This document shows, in pieces, positions 1 through 8,774 of a stretch of DNA of 64,000 nt. Source of the DNA: Bradyrhizobium jicamae (lineage in GTDB: Bacteria; Pseudomonadota; Alphaproteobacteria; Rhizobiales; Xanthobacteraceae); NCBI RefSeq assembly GCF_018130215.1, contig NZ_JAFCKQ010000001.1, forward strand, positions 124,001-188,000. Direction: 5' to 3'. Made by a program: the position numbers and the translations under genes. Under the pieces are notes generated by a model. The model searched no databases. It was not told the DNA's origin and saw only the letters and a program-made list of their open reading frames with translations. Each line of letters starts with the position of its first letter. Positions within the stretch are counted from its first letter, which is position 1.

Positions 1-44
1 CGACCGCGGGCGCTTTCCGCGAATCCAACTGTCACCGTGCTTGC

Positions 45-105
45 GGAGATAGCCCCTCACCCCAGCCCTCCCCGTAAGAACGGGGCGAGGGGCGCAGTCC
101 CGTCG
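45..105. repeat. intergenic hairpin and C/G-rich repeat downstream of pip
   Basis: The first 126 bases hold no gene. A hairpin with arms CCCCGT (70-75) and ACGGGG (80-85) sits inside a 'ccctcacc...gaggggc' element that resembles the repeat at 38497-38623. It lies just after the stop of the minus-strand iminopeptidase gene and could act as its 3' end, but there is no clear T tract. Confidence 0.45.
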
Positions 106-126
106 CGACCGCAACTCGATCAAATC

Positions 127-1110
127 TCAACCGTTCCTCGACGCCAGATCCGCGATCGCCCTCATCACCGCGTTGCGGATGCCGGGGTCGTAGAGGATGT
201 GGCCGGCATCGTCGATGATGCGGACCTCGCTGCCTGGCCAGCGTGCGGCGAGCGCGTGAGAGGTGGCGGGCGGGCAGAGCAGGTCATAGCGGCCCTGCAC
301 CATGATGCCGGGAATGCCGGCGAGCAGGCCTGCGTCGTCCAGGATCTGGCTCGGTCGCATGAAGGAGTCGTTGGCGAAGTAGTGCGCTTCCATGAACGGC
401 GTCGAGGGCAGGGTGCGCGAGGATCTGATCGACACCAGATCGAGCCGCGTTTGTTTTGGCGTGTGTTCCGAAAGCGTACGTTCGGTGTCGTGCCAGGCGC
501 GCGCGGCGATGGCATGCACGGCATCGTCGGGATCGAGGATGCGGCGATAATAGGCCGATAGCGGCGAGGCCCGTTCGTCGTCCGGCAGCACGCTCAGAAA
601 ATCTTCGTACAGGCCGGGATAGAAGCGCGGCAGCGTGCGCAGGAAGGCGCTTTCCAGCTCCTCGCGCGTACCGAGAAAGGTCGCGCGCAGCGCAAGGCCA
701 CTGACGCGCTCGGGATGCGCCTGCGCATACGCCAGCGCCAATGTCGCGCCCCAGGAGCCGCCGACCACCATCCAGCGCGCAAAGCCGAACCGCTCGCGGA
801 TCTTCTCCATGTCGGCAATCAGATGCGCCGTCGTGTTGTTGTCGCGACTTCCCTTGGGACGGCTGCGGCCGCAGCCGCGCTGGTCGAACAGCACCGCGTG
901 GAATCTTTCGGGATCGAACAACCGGCGATGATCGGGCTGGCAGCCGCTGCCGGGACCGCCATGCAGGTAGACCGCGGGAATGCCGCCGGCGCGGCCGATG
1001 CTTTCGACATAGAGATCATGACCGTCGCCGACATCGAACTGTTCCGAGGTCAGCGGTGCGAACGGGTCGGAACGCTTGGCCGCCTTGCCGGCGTCGGCGT
1101 CAGGCGCCAT
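127..1110 (-). CDS. pip: proline iminopeptidase (alpha/beta hydrolase, S33)
   Basis: Predicted cytoplasmic serine peptidase that removes N-terminal proline from peptides; 327 residues, normal for the family. The oxyanion HGGPG motif, the nucleophile elbow GGSWG and a C-terminal DDAGH stretch carrying the catalytic His are all visible. ATG at 1110 is chosen because it overlaps the pqqE stop by 11 bases and follows an AGGACG-like ribosome site; a longer frame upstream lies wholly inside pqqE. It is the last gene of the pqq operon. A peptidase here could act on proline-containing peptides or in PqqA processing, but that is inference; family assignment is firm. Confidence 0.9.
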   Translation of the reverse strand: MAPDADAGKAAKRSDPFAPLTSEQFDVGDGHDLYVESIGRAGGIPAVYLHGGPGSGCQPDHRRLFDPERFHAVLFDQRGCGRSRPKGSRDNNTTAHLIADMEKIRERFGFARWMVVGGSWGATLALAYAQAHPERVSGLALRATFLGTREELESAFLRTLPRFYPGLYEDFLSVLPDDERASPLSAYYRRILDPDDAVHAIAARAWHDTERTLSEHTPKQTRLDLVSIRSSRTLPSTPFMEAHYFANDSFMRPSQILDDAGLLAGIPGIMVQGRYDLLCPPATSHALAARWPGSEVRIIDDAGHILYDPGIRNAVMRAIADLASRNG

Positions 1111-2323
1111 TGCGTTCGTCCTGGCGTTCGTCCGGCTCCAGCGTGCCGCCGGCGAAATTGCGGTAGAGGAAGCGATTCTCGGCGCCTTCGGCTTCGCGCT
1201 CCGCCTGCTTGAAGATCTCCTCATGACGCGGCGACAGTGCGCAGGCGGGGTCGGTGTTGCCGGCGTCGCCGGTCAGCGCAAACGCCTGGCAGCGGCAGCC
1301 GCCGTAATCGATCTCGCGGAATTCGCAGGACTTGCACGGCTCCGGCATCCAGCCCGTGCCGCGATAGCGGTTGAAGGCCTCCGAATTCTGCCAGATCCAG
1401 GCAATCGAATGGTTCGAGCGCACGGACTCGAATTCGAGCCCGGTGATGCTTTCGGCCGCATGGCACGGCAGCACCTTGCCAGCCGGCGAGATGTTGAAGA
1501 ACTGGCGGCCCCAGCCGCCCATGCACTTCTTCGGGCGCAGGGCGTAGTAATCCGGCACCACATAATCGATCGCGAGCGTGCCCTTCAAGCGTGCTTGTGC
1601 CTCCTCGACGATCCGGCTGGTCTCCTCGATCTGCTCGATGGTCGGCATCAGGGCGGCACGGTTCTTCAGCGCCCAGCCGTAATACTGCACATTGGCGACC
1701 TCGAGCCGGTCGGCGTCGAGATCGACCGCCATCTGGATGATGTCGGAGAGCTGATGCAGGTTCTGCCGGTGCATCACCGCATTCACGGTGAGCGGCAGCT
1801 CCAGCTCGCGCGTCCATTTCGCGACTTCCAGCTTCTTCCTGTGCGCGTCTTTCAGGCCCGCGACGCGGTCGGCGACAACAGGCTCGTTGCCCTGGAAGCT
1901 GATCTGCACATGGCTGAGGCCGGCATCCGCCAGCGCTGCGAGTCTTTCCCTGGTCAGCAGCACCGCCGAGGTGATCAGGTTGGAGTAGAGACCGACATCG
2001 GTCGCGTGCTGAACCAGCTCGACCAGGTCCTTGCGTGCGGTCGGCTCGCCGCCGGAGAAATGGATCTGCAGCACGCCGAGCTCGGCGAGCTCGCCCAGCA
2101 CCTTCTTCCATTCGTCGGTCGTGAGCTCGGTGCTGCCGCGGTCAAGCTCGACCGGGTTGGAGCAATAGGGGCATTGCAGCGGGCAGCGATGCGTGACCTC
2201 GGCGAGCACTGCGAGCGGGATGCCGTAGGTTTCGGCCGCCGAGCGGCGGCTCTCCAGCACGGTGAGCCCGTCGCTCGGGCCCGCGGTCGCGGTCGTCTTG
2301 TTGTCGGCGAGCGTGTCACTCAT
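1100..2323 (-). CDS. pqqE: PqqA peptide cyclase (radical SAM)
   Basis: Radical SAM enzyme that makes the first Glu-Tyr carbon-carbon crosslink in PqqA during PQQ biosynthesis. The 407-residue protein has the cluster motif CxxxCxxC at C47, C51 and C54 (CPLQCPYC) and a C-terminal SPASM region with several further cysteines for auxiliary Fe-S clusters. The start ATG overlaps the pqqD stop by four bases, typical of translational coupling. PqqE needs PqqD as peptide chaperone, which is encoded immediately upstream. Full length, no defects seen. Confidence 0.97.
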   Translation of the reverse strand: MSDTLADNKTTATAGPSDGLTVLESRRSAAETYGIPLAVLAEVTHRCPLQCPYCSNPVELDRGSTELTTDEWKKVLGELAELGVLQIHFSGGEPTARKDLVELVQHATDVGLYSNLITSAVLLTRERLAALADAGLSHVQISFQGNEPVVADRVAGLKDAHRKKLEVAKWTRELELPLTVNAVMHRQNLHQLSDIIQMAVDLDADRLEVANVQYYGWALKNRAALMPTIEQIEETSRIVEEAQARLKGTLAIDYVVPDYYALRPKKCMGGWGRQFFNISPAGKVLPCHAAESITGLEFESVRSNHSIAWIWQNSEAFNRYRGTGWMPEPCKSCEFREIDYGGCRCQAFALTGDAGNTDPACALSPRHEEIFKQAEREAEGAENRFLYRNFAGGTLEPDERQDERNGA

Positions 2324-2628
2324 GGCGTGTTCTCGCGCGCTTCGGTGAGAAAGCCCTTGTCGGCGAGGTCCTGCAACATCGCGATGACGTCGGTCAGGAT
2401 CGCTTCGCGCGGGGCGGCGTATTTGGCGGCGAGCAGATCCGCCATGTCGGCGACGTTGCGTACGCCGTCGCAGAGCTGCAGCACCTCGACCGCAATCTCG
2501 TCGGGCGCCAGCACACGCTCCGGCGCCAGGATCACCCAGACCTGCCGCGTCTCGTCGAACTTCAGCCTGGCATGGCGCGGCAGCTTCGGCCGGCTGGTCT
2601 CGCTGACGCTGATGTTGCGGCTGGTCAT
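2320..2628 (-). CDS. pqqD: PQQ biosynthesis peptide chaperone PqqD
   Basis: Small RiPP-recognition protein that binds PqqA and presents it to PqqE. The 102-residue product has the usual PqqD pattern: an N-terminal RHARLKFDE segment, VWVILAPERV, then the helix-rich part with VLQLCDGVRNVADMADLLA. The ATG at 2628 begins MTSRNISV and is 10 bases downstream of the pqqC stop; longer in-frame starts would run into pqqC. It overlaps pqqE by four bases. Separate pqqD and pqqE genes, rather than a fusion as in some bacteria. Confidence 0.95.
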   Translation of the reverse strand: MTSRNISVSETSRPKLPRHARLKFDETRQVWVILAPERVLAPDEIAVEVLQLCDGVRNVADMADLLAAKYAAPREAILTDVIAMLQDLADKGFLTEARENTP

Positions 2629-2638
2629 GATCGAATCC

Positions 2639-3394
2639 TTACGCCGTCTTCGGCACGAAGGCGCCGGGCGGGATGTGGCCGTCGACATAGGCGTGCGAGA
2701 GCGCATCGAGCTGCACCCACAGCACGTTGGTCTTGAAGATCAGCGCGTTGCAGACCGATTCGCGCTCCGCCGGCGTCTTCGCGTGCTGTTTGACGTAATC
2801 GAGCGCGAAGTTCGCATCACGCGGCGCCTGCGCCAGGCGCCGGCTGAAATAGCTCATGATGTCAGGGTTGACGAAGTCGTAATGCTTCAGCATCCCCGAG
2901 ATGCGTTCTTCGTGCAGGTTCGGCGCGAACAATTCGGTGAGCGAGGAAGCGATCGCCTCAAGCGGCGTGCGGTCGCGGCAGAAATGCACGTAGGCCTCCA
3001 CCGCAAACCGCGTCGCGGGCAGAATCCCTTCGGTGGATTCCACATAGGCCGTATCGAGGCCGAGGCCCTCGGTCAGCTTCAGCCAGCGATCGATGCCGCC
3101 TTCGTTGCCGGGATCGCCGTCGTGATCCTCGATGCGGTGGCGCCACTCAATCCGCGTGTTGCGGTCGCGGAAGCGCGAGATGACCATCGCGTCCTTCAGC
3201 GGGATCGTGCTTTGATAGTAGTAGCGGTTCAGCGCCCAGGCCTGCACCTGGCCCTTGTTGAGCTTGCCGCCGTGCAGCAGGCGATGGAACGGGTGCAGGC
3301 TGTGGTAGCGCGTCGCGCCGATCTGGCGCAACGTCGCCTCCATCTCCTCGGCGCTGTTGAGCGTGATGCCCCTGCCGATCGAGAGCGCGGTCAT
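2639..3394 (-). CDS. pqqC: pyrroloquinoline-quinone synthase PqqC
   Basis: Cofactor-less oxidase that catalyses the final ring closure and eight-electron oxidation giving PQQ. The 251-residue protein is all-helical of the TENA/haem-oxygenase-like fold; characteristic stretches are LNRYYYQSTIPLKDA, WRHRIEDHDGD and RFAVEAYVHFCR. ATG at 3394 (MTALSIG) is preferred by length; an in-frame GTG at 3418 overlaps the pqqB stop (GTGA) and would give 259 residues, so coupling to pqqB through that codon is possible. Third gene of the operon. Confidence 0.95.
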   Translation of the reverse strand: MTALSIGRGITLNSAEEMEATLRQIGATRYHSLHPFHRLLHGGKLNKGQVQAWALNRYYYQSTIPLKDAMVISRFRDRNTRIEWRHRIEDHDGDPGNEGGIDRWLKLTEGLGLDTAYVESTEGILPATRFAVEAYVHFCRDRTPLEAIASSLTELFAPNLHEERISGMLKHYDFVNPDIMSYFSRRLAQAPRDANFALDYVKQHAKTPAERESVCNALIFKTNVLWVQLDALSHAYVDGHIPPGAFVPKTA

Positions 3395-3414
3395 TCCGTT
3401 CGTACGCACGACGT

Positions 3415-4344
3415 TCACAGCACGATCTCCGTTCCGTCGGAGGGAATCTGCCAGCCCGCCTGTTCGGCCGCCTTGCGCTCGGCCGAGGTCCCGAGCAGCA
3501 CCGGGTTGGAGTTGTTGATATGCAAAAACACTTTTCGTCCGATGTCGAGACCGGCGAGGCTCTGAATCGCGCCCTGATCGCCCGACATCGCGATATGCCC
3601 CATGCCCTGGCCGGTCTTGGTGCCGAGCCCGGCCGCGATCAACTCGTCGTCGCGCCACACCGTGCCGTCGAAGAACACCAGCGGCGCGCCCTTGAGTCGC
3701 GACCTCAGATCGTCGGTCACCCGGGCGCAGGCGGCCAGGAAGTAGAAATATTTGCCGCTCGCCTTTTCCGCAATACGCAGGCCGAGCGTGTCGCCGACGC
3801 CATCCTTGCCGGCCGGATGCGCCTTGCCCTCGAGATACCAGGCGCCCTTGCCGGGAACCTCGAAGGGCAGCACCTCGAGCCCGGACGGCGCGCCGTCGGG
3901 CAGGATTGGCTCGAAGACGCGGTCGACCGCAATGGGCTCACGCCTGACATTCTTTTCGCTCAAGACGTTGAAGATACTGTTGGAGCGCAGGATCGCCAGT
4001 ACGCGCTCATGCGCGTAGATCGCAAACGGCGAGCCTTCGCGCATCGACAACAGCCCGGCGACGGCATCGATCTCGCCATTGGTGAGGATCACGCCTGATA
4101 TCGGGCTGTGACGCAGCGCGCCCTGCTTCGGATGCAACTGCGGCGTCGCGATCAGTTGCTGGCGCAGATCAGGGGAGGCGTTGACCAGGAACCAGTGCGC
4201 GCCATCGCCGCTGAACGCGATCGAAGCCTGCGTGCTCTGCAATTGCGGATGGTCGCGCCGTGCTGCCTGGCAGACTGGGCATCCGCAGTTCCACTGCGGA
4301 ACGCCGCCACCCGCTGCGGCGCCCAGGACGACGACGCGAAGCAT
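3415..4344 (-). CDS. pqqB: PQQ biosynthesis protein PqqB (metallo-beta-lactamase fold)
   Basis: 309-residue member of the metallo-hydrolase family, thought to hydroxylate the crosslinked Glu-Tyr intermediate. The N-terminus LRVVVLGAAAGGGVPQWNC and the cysteine pair in CGCPVCQAA are typical of PqqB, as is the C-terminal HINNSNPVL stretch. It lies 142 bases after the pqqA stop and is followed at once by pqqC. The pqqA-pqqB spacer is the longest gap in the operon, a place where differential expression of the small precursor gene is common. Confidence 0.95.
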   Translation of the reverse strand: MLRVVVLGAAAGGGVPQWNCGCPVCQAARRDHPQLQSTQASIAFSGDGAHWFLVNASPDLRQQLIATPQLHPKQGALRHSPISGVILTNGEIDAVAGLLSMREGSPFAIYAHERVLAILRSNSIFNVLSEKNVRREPIAVDRVFEPILPDGAPSGLEVLPFEVPGKGAWYLEGKAHPAGKDGVGDTLGLRIAEKASGKYFYFLAACARVTDDLRSRLKGAPLVFFDGTVWRDDELIAAGLGTKTGQGMGHIAMSGDQGAIQSLAGLDIGRKVFLHINNSNPVLLGTSAERKAAEQAGWQIPSDGTEIVL

Positions 4345-4486
4345 GATCCGTCCCCTGGAAGATAACTCGACCCAAAAACGTTACGAGGTGGAGTCTGGAC
4401 CTAGCACGCGCTTCCTGCTCGGGAGCACGCCATGCCCGGACATCCACCTGCGTCAAACGCAAAACGTGTATATGGAACGCTGCCGC

Positions 4487-4567
4487 TTACTTGCGGGTGG
4501 CGCACATATACATGTTGATTTCCATGCCGACCGACACTTCGACGATCTTCGGTGCTTTCCAGGCCAT
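4487..4567 (-). CDS. pqqA: PQQ precursor peptide PqqA (26 residues)
   Basis: Ribosomal precursor of PQQ. The peptide begins MAWKAPKIVEV and carries the substrate residues Glu16 and Tyr20 in the MEINMY stretch, which become the backbone of the cofactor; it ends in a basic RK. GGAG lies eight bases before the chosen ATG, so the Met at 4567 rather than the one four codons upstream is taken as start. It has a Met at position 21 and a Ser at 12, small departures from the commonest PqqA sequence. First gene of pqqABCDE-pip. Confidence 0.95.
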   Translation of the reverse strand: MAWKAPKIVEVSVGMEINMYMCATRK

Positions 4568-4875
4568 TTGGCTCTCCATTTGCAACCGGACGAACTTCCG
4601 CCCTGCCTGATAAGGTACCGTGGATGAAAAAGTTCGCCAGTAAATTTTTCGCAGGATTGCCCTGCCAGGCCATGCTGCGTTGCAGTATTTCGCTCGGTGG
4701 CGCTCACGGAGTTGTGCGCGCCTTCCCGTCAAAAGCCCGTGGCGTCAGGTCTTTTTCCTGTTGTTCGCCGTTGGCTGAATGGTGATGTTGGGGGCAGTTG
4801 GGGCCGCGCGCCTCCTCCCAAGGTCCTGGTGACGATTTCGCGCCTTGTGGCGCCCAAGCGAGCCGAGTTCAGCCG
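4568..4875. promoter_or_regulatory. divergent intergenic region between pqqA and the DUF6894 gene
   Basis: 308 bases without a gene. It must hold the promoter for the leftward pqq operon and probably one for the rightward DUF6894 gene. A loose inverted repeat (GAAAAA near 4626 and TTTTTC near 4645) is present, but I could not pick a convincing -35/-10 or -24/-12 pair. Confidence 0.4.
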
Positions 4876-5133
4876 ATGCCACGCTATTTCTTCAACACCC
4901 GTATCGGCGACGAGCTGATTTCCGACCCTGACGGCGAGATCCTGCGCGATCCCGATCGTGCCTGGGAGATGGCGCGGGCGATGATTCGCGAGTTGCTCAA
5001 GACCGAGGGGGCCGACGGCGCATTGATGAGCGCGGTCATCGAGGTCACCGACGACGAGGGCGAGATCGTGCTGGAATTCCCGTTCACGGAGGCGATCCTC
5101 GATCGCCCGGATCGCTCGATCACGAGACATTGA
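4876..5133 (+). CDS. DUF6894 family small protein
   Basis: 85-residue acidic protein beginning MPRYFFNTRIGDELISDPDG, the hallmark of the DUF6894 family, which is multi-copy in bradyrhizobia and has no known function. The sequence runs PRYFFN, then D-x-D-GEILRD, then a helical ARAMIRELL segment and a C-terminal strand EIVLEFPF. The ATG is the first with this conserved N-terminus. Alone on the plus strand, divergent from pqqA and 172 bases before the dehydrogenase gene. Confidence 0.85.
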   Translation: MPRYFFNTRIGDELISDPDGEILRDPDRAWEMARAMIRELLKTEGADGALMSAVIEVTDDEGEIVLEFPFTEAILDRPDRSITRH

Positions 5134-5305
5134 CGCGCACTGACAAGGCGTCCGGCGCGTTCTTCCGGGGACGCGAGACGTCGGCGCATGTTTCCGATTG
5201 CATTTGTCCGGACAAATCCCCAAGACTAGGACTTCGGCAAAGCCGCCGGCGCCGGCGGATCACACCGGCGCCAAGCAAGACGGCTTCCGTCCAGGGGAGA
5301 ACACC

Positions 5306-6580
5306 ATGATCCGCGATTCGTTTGCGCCGCGCAGCCTATTGCTGGCGGGGGCTTTCTTCGGCGCCTTCACGCTTCAGGCCGCGGCCCAGCAGCCGGCCAA
5401 TCCGCCGGCGTCCGGCGCCGCACCGGCTGCCCAGCCGTTACCGCCGGGCTCGCCCATGATCGGACGTCCGGACAATGAGGCGGCCGCCAAGCTCGCGCCC
5501 GTGGCGCCGCCGCCGCTGCCGGCCTCGCCCGACAAATTGCCGGTCGCCAAGCTCAAGGTGCCGGCCGGCTTCAATGTCGAGGTCTATGCCGCAGGGATGG
5601 CCAATGCGCGCTCGCTGGCCCTTGGCGACAAGGGCACCGTGTTCGTCGGCAGCCGTCTCGTCGACAAGGTGTATGCGATCGTCAACAAGGACGGCAAACG
5701 TTCGGTCAAGGTGATCGCCTCCGGCCTCTACCGCCCGAACGGTGTCGCCTTCAAGGATGGAACGCTCTACATCGCCGAGCTGTCGCAGGTCTCCAGGATC
5801 GACAAGATCGAGGACCTCCTGGACAACCCGCCGAAGCCGACCGTCATCTACGACAAGCTGCCGAAGGACGAGGCCCATGGCTGGAAGTTCATCGCCATCG
5901 GTCCCGACAACAAGCTCTACGTCCCGGTCGGCCAGCCCGGCAACAACGTGCTGCATGACGACGCCCACGGCCAGATCCGCCGCATGAATCTCGATGGCTC
6001 CGGCGCCGAGGTCTATGCGCTCGGCGTTCGCAACTCGGTCGGCTTCGACTGGAATCCCGCGACCAGGCAGATGTACTTCACCGACAACGGGCGCGACTGG
6101 CTGTCGGAAACCGTGCCGGAAGACGAGCTCAACCGCGTCACCAAGGCTGGCGAGGATTTCGGCGCGCCGTTCTGCTACCAGGGCAACATCATCGACCAGG
6201 AACTCGGCTGGGGTAAGTCCTGCAAGGACTACACGCCGCCGGTCGGCCTGATGGGCGCGCACACCGCCTCGCTCGGCATGCGCTTCTACACCGGAAGCAT
6301 GTTCCCGAAGCGCTACAAGAATGCAATCTTCGTCGCGCGTCACGGCTCCTGGAACAAGACGCAGAAGCAGGGCGGTGACGTCGTCGTCGTCAGGCTGAAA
6401 AGGGACGGCACCGTAAAGTCGATAGAGCCGTTCATGACCGGCTTCCTCGAGGACAACAAGTATATCGGCCGGCCGGTCGACGTGATGCTGCTCAAGGACG
6501 GCTCGCTGCTGGTCTCCGACGACTGGAACGGCGCGGTCTACCGCGTCAGCTACAGCAAGCCGAAGGTCGCGAACGAGTAA
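5306..6580 (+). CDS. secreted PQQ-dependent sugar/sorbosone dehydrogenase-type protein
   Basis: 424-residue periplasmic beta-propeller of the soluble glucose/sorbosone dehydrogenase family, predicted to oxidise a sugar or aldehyde using PQQ. A signal peptide (LLLAGAFFGAFTLQAAAQ) is followed by a Pro/Ala-rich linker, then propeller blades with VFVGSR, PNGVAF, AIGPDNKLYVPVG, RNSVGFDWNP and TDNGRDWLSE. The start at 5306 follows AGGGGAGA. It adjoins the pqq operon and is followed by a dihaem cytochrome c, so cofactor supply, oxidation and electron transfer lie together. The substrate cannot be read from sequence. Confidence 0.85.
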   Translation: MIRDSFAPRSLLLAGAFFGAFTLQAAAQQPANPPASGAAPAAQPLPPGSPMIGRPDNEAAAKLAPVAPPPLPASPDKLPVAKLKVPAGFNVEVYAAGMANARSLALGDKGTVFVGSRLVDKVYAIVNKDGKRSVKVIASGLYRPNGVAFKDGTLYIAELSQVSRIDKIEDLLDNPPKPTVIYDKLPKDEAHGWKFIAIGPDNKLYVPVGQPGNNVLHDDAHGQIRRMNLDGSGAEVYALGVRNSVGFDWNPATRQMYFTDNGRDWLSETVPEDELNRVTKAGEDFGAPFCYQGNIIDQELGWGKSCKDYTPPVGLMGAHTASLGMRFYTGSMFPKRYKNAIFVARHGSWNKTQKQGGDVVVVRLKRDGTVKSIEPFMTGFLEDNKYIGRPVDVMLLKDGSLLVSDDWNGAVYRVSYSKPKVANE

Positions 6581-6599
6581 GATGGAGCGGCCTAACCTC

Positions 6600-6713
6600 C
6601 GTCGTCCGAGGAGCCCGCGACAAAATTGCAATGCAATTTTGCGCTGAAGAGACGAAGCAATCCATATCTCCGCAACTGGCGGTATGGACTGCTTCGCTTC
6701 CCTCGCAATGACG
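6600..6713. repeat. bradyrhizobial palindromic intergenic repeat
   Basis: Copy of the repeat that elsewhere in this window reads (T)CATTGCGAGGAGCCCGCGA ... GCTTCGC..CTCGCAATGACG. It contains a perfect 19-base palindrome, AAAATTGCA-A-TGCAATTTT, at 6622-6640, and the outer arms GAAGCAATCC/GGACTGCTTC. It lies between two co-oriented genes, so it could trim or stabilise mRNA ends. Confidence 0.75.
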
Positions 6714-6729
6714 CTGTGGAGATGAATCG

Positions 6730-7299
6730 ATGCGTTGCATGATCGTTGCGGCTCTGGCGCTTGCGTCAATCGCATTCCCCGCCAGTGCCGAGACCATCCA
6801 GGAGCGCGCCGTGCCGTGCTTTGCCTGCCATGGCGAGCACGGCACGTCGGAGACCGAAAACACGCCCTCGCTCGGCGGCCAGCAGGCGCCCTACGCGCTG
6901 ATCCAGCTCTTCATGTTCCGCGAGAAGCTGCGCACCTTCGAGCCGATGAACGAGATGGCGAAGCCGCTCACCGACGACGATCTGCGCGCGTTTTCCGACT
7001 TCATCGCGACATTGCCAAAGCCGGTTCCGCCGGCGGATGCGGGCGATCAGGTGCGGATGGCGAAGGCGCAGGCGCTGGTGCAGCAGAACCGCTGCAACAC
7101 CTGTCACAACACCGATTTCTCGGGCAAGGAGAACGTCCCGCGCATCGCCAGCCAGCGCGAGGATTACCTCGCCAAGACGCTCGCCGAGTACAAGGACAAC
7201 AGCCGCCACGGCTATGACGCCACCATGGCCGACGTGATGCAGACGGTCACCAAGGAGCAGATCGCGGACCTTGCCTATTACATCGCTCACGTCCGCTGA
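6730..7299 (+). CDS. secreted dihaem cytochrome c
   Basis: 189-residue periplasmic cytochrome with two CxxCH haem sites: C30-C33-H34 (CFACH) and C122-C125-H126 (CNTCH), each in its own cytochrome c domain. The signal peptide ends ASAE around residue 21. Length and two-domain layout resemble cytochrome c4 or the dihaem subunit of alcohol/aldehyde dehydrogenases. Placed 149 bases after the dehydrogenase gene in the same direction, it is the natural electron acceptor candidate, though a repeat element separates them. Confidence 0.9.
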   Translation: MRCMIVAALALASIAFPASAETIQERAVPCFACHGEHGTSETENTPSLGGQQAPYALIQLFMFREKLRTFEPMNEMAKPLTDDDLRAFSDFIATLPKPVPPADAGDQVRMAKAQALVQQNRCNTCHNTDFSGKENVPRIASQREDYLAKTLAEYKDNSRHGYDATMADVMQTVTKEQIADLAYYIAHVR

Positions 7300-7371
7300 C
7301 AGGTCGGGCAGCGGGCGGCTGGTCTTGCCCTTCATAGGGAGCTAAAAGGCCTCCGTCATACGGAGTGTCTC

Positions 7372-8763
7372 ATGCAGGATCTTTGGCGTCTGTCGGCCAC
7401 CGAGCTGGCCAGCCTCATCAAATCCAGGAAGGTCTCGGCGAAGGAGGCGGCGGAGGCGGGGCTTGCCCGGCTCGATGCGGTCAATCCGAAGATCAATGCG
7501 GTGGTCGATCATCGTCCCGATGATGTGCTGGCGCAGGCCGCAGCGATCGATGCGGCGATCGCCCGCGGCGAGGACATGGGACCGCTCGCCGGCGTGCCGG
7601 TCACGATCAAGGTCAATGTCGACCAGGAAGGCTATGCCACCACCAACGGCCTGAAGTTGCAGCGCGACACCATCGCCAGGGTCGATAATCCCGTGGTCGC
7701 CAACCTGCGCAAGGCGGGTGCCGTGCTGCTCGGCCGCACCAATTGCCCGGCCTTCTCCTACCGCTGGTTCACCACCAACCTCGTCCACGGCGACACCAAA
7801 AATCCGCGCGATCCTTCCATTACCCCCGGCGGCTCCTCGGGCGGCGCAGGCTCAGCGGTCGCGGCCGGCATTGGCCACGTCGCGCACGGCACCGATATCG
7901 CGGGCTCGATCCGCTATCCGGCCTATGCCTGCGGCGTGCACGGCCTGCGGCCGAGCATGGGCCGCATCCCGGCCTTCAATGCCGCGCTGCCGGAGCGTCC
8001 GATCGGACCGCAAATCAGCGCCGTCTCCGGGCCACTCGCGCGTACGATTGGCGATTTGCGCATCTCGCTGGCGGCGATGTCGGCACCGGACCATCGCGAT
8101 CCCTGGTACGCGCCGGTGCCGCTGGACGGACCGCCGCGAGAGAAGCGCGTCGCGATGTGCTTCAACCCCGATGGCCTCAATCCGGTGCCCGAAGTGGTCG
8201 CCGCGGTCGCCGACGCCGGCAGGCGGTTGCAAAAGGCAGGCTGGATCGTCGAGGAGATCTCCGACACGCCTCCGCTGCGCGAGCCGGCCGAGATCCAGAC
8301 CTGGCTGTGGCTTGGCGACGGTTACGAGGCCCAGCTCGAGGCCGCTGAACGAGAGGGCGATCCCGGCGCGCTCGCCTGCCTGCGCGGCAACCGCGCGAAG
8401 GTGCATCCGTTCGACCTGTCGAAGGCCCTGGCGCGGCGCGCCACGCTGACCCGCGAATGGTTCGCCTTCTTCGACAAATATCCGGTGCTGCTGATGCCGG
8501 TGTCCGGCGAGCTGCCGTTCCCGGACCATCTCGACCGCAAGGACGATGCGTCGTTTGCCCGGGTGTGGCATGCACAGCTCCCGCAGATCGCCATTCCCTT
8601 CATGGGGCTTCCCGGGCTAACCGTCTCCACCGGCCTCGTCGGGCGGATTCCGGTCGGCGTGCAACTCGTCGCCGGCCGCTACCGCGAGGATTTGTGCCTT
8701 GCGGCAGGGGAAGCCGTTGAGGCCGGCGGCACGCCGTCGGCCGCGATCGATCCGGCAAGCTAG
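7372..8763 (+). CDS. amidase (amidase signature family)
   Basis: 463-residue hydrolase of amide bonds. The Ser-cisSer-Lys triad is intact: K80 (VTIKVN), S155 in GGSSGG and S179 in IAGSIRYP, with spacings 75 and 24 as in fatty acid amide hydrolase. The C-terminal GLPGLTVSTG stretch is also standard. Substrate is unknown; family members hydrolyse indoleacetamide, nicotinamide or aryl amides. Only 11 bases before the glutathione peroxidase gene, so probably co-transcribed with it. Confidence 0.88.
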   Translation: MQDLWRLSATELASLIKSRKVSAKEAAEAGLARLDAVNPKINAVVDHRPDDVLAQAAAIDAAIARGEDMGPLAGVPVTIKVNVDQEGYATTNGLKLQRDTIARVDNPVVANLRKAGAVLLGRTNCPAFSYRWFTTNLVHGDTKNPRDPSITPGGSSGGAGSAVAAGIGHVAHGTDIAGSIRYPAYACGVHGLRPSMGRIPAFNAALPERPIGPQISAVSGPLARTIGDLRISLAAMSAPDHRDPWYAPVPLDGPPREKRVAMCFNPDGLNPVPEVVAAVADAGRRLQKAGWIVEEISDTPPLREPAEIQTWLWLGDGYEAQLEAAEREGDPGALACLRGNRAKVHPFDLSKALARRATLTREWFAFFDKYPVLLMPVSGELPFPDHLDRKDDASFARVWHAQLPQIAIPFMGLPGLTVSTGLVGRIPVGVQLVAGRYREDLCLAAGEAVEAGGTPSAAIDPAS

Positions 8764-8774
8764 CGAGAGGGACA

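Noticed and set aside
1076..3565. 829-codon open frame on the plus strand across the pqq genes
   Set aside because: It is antisense to pqqE, pqqD, pqqC and part of pip, all of which are unmistakable. High GC at third positions keeps the opposite frame open.
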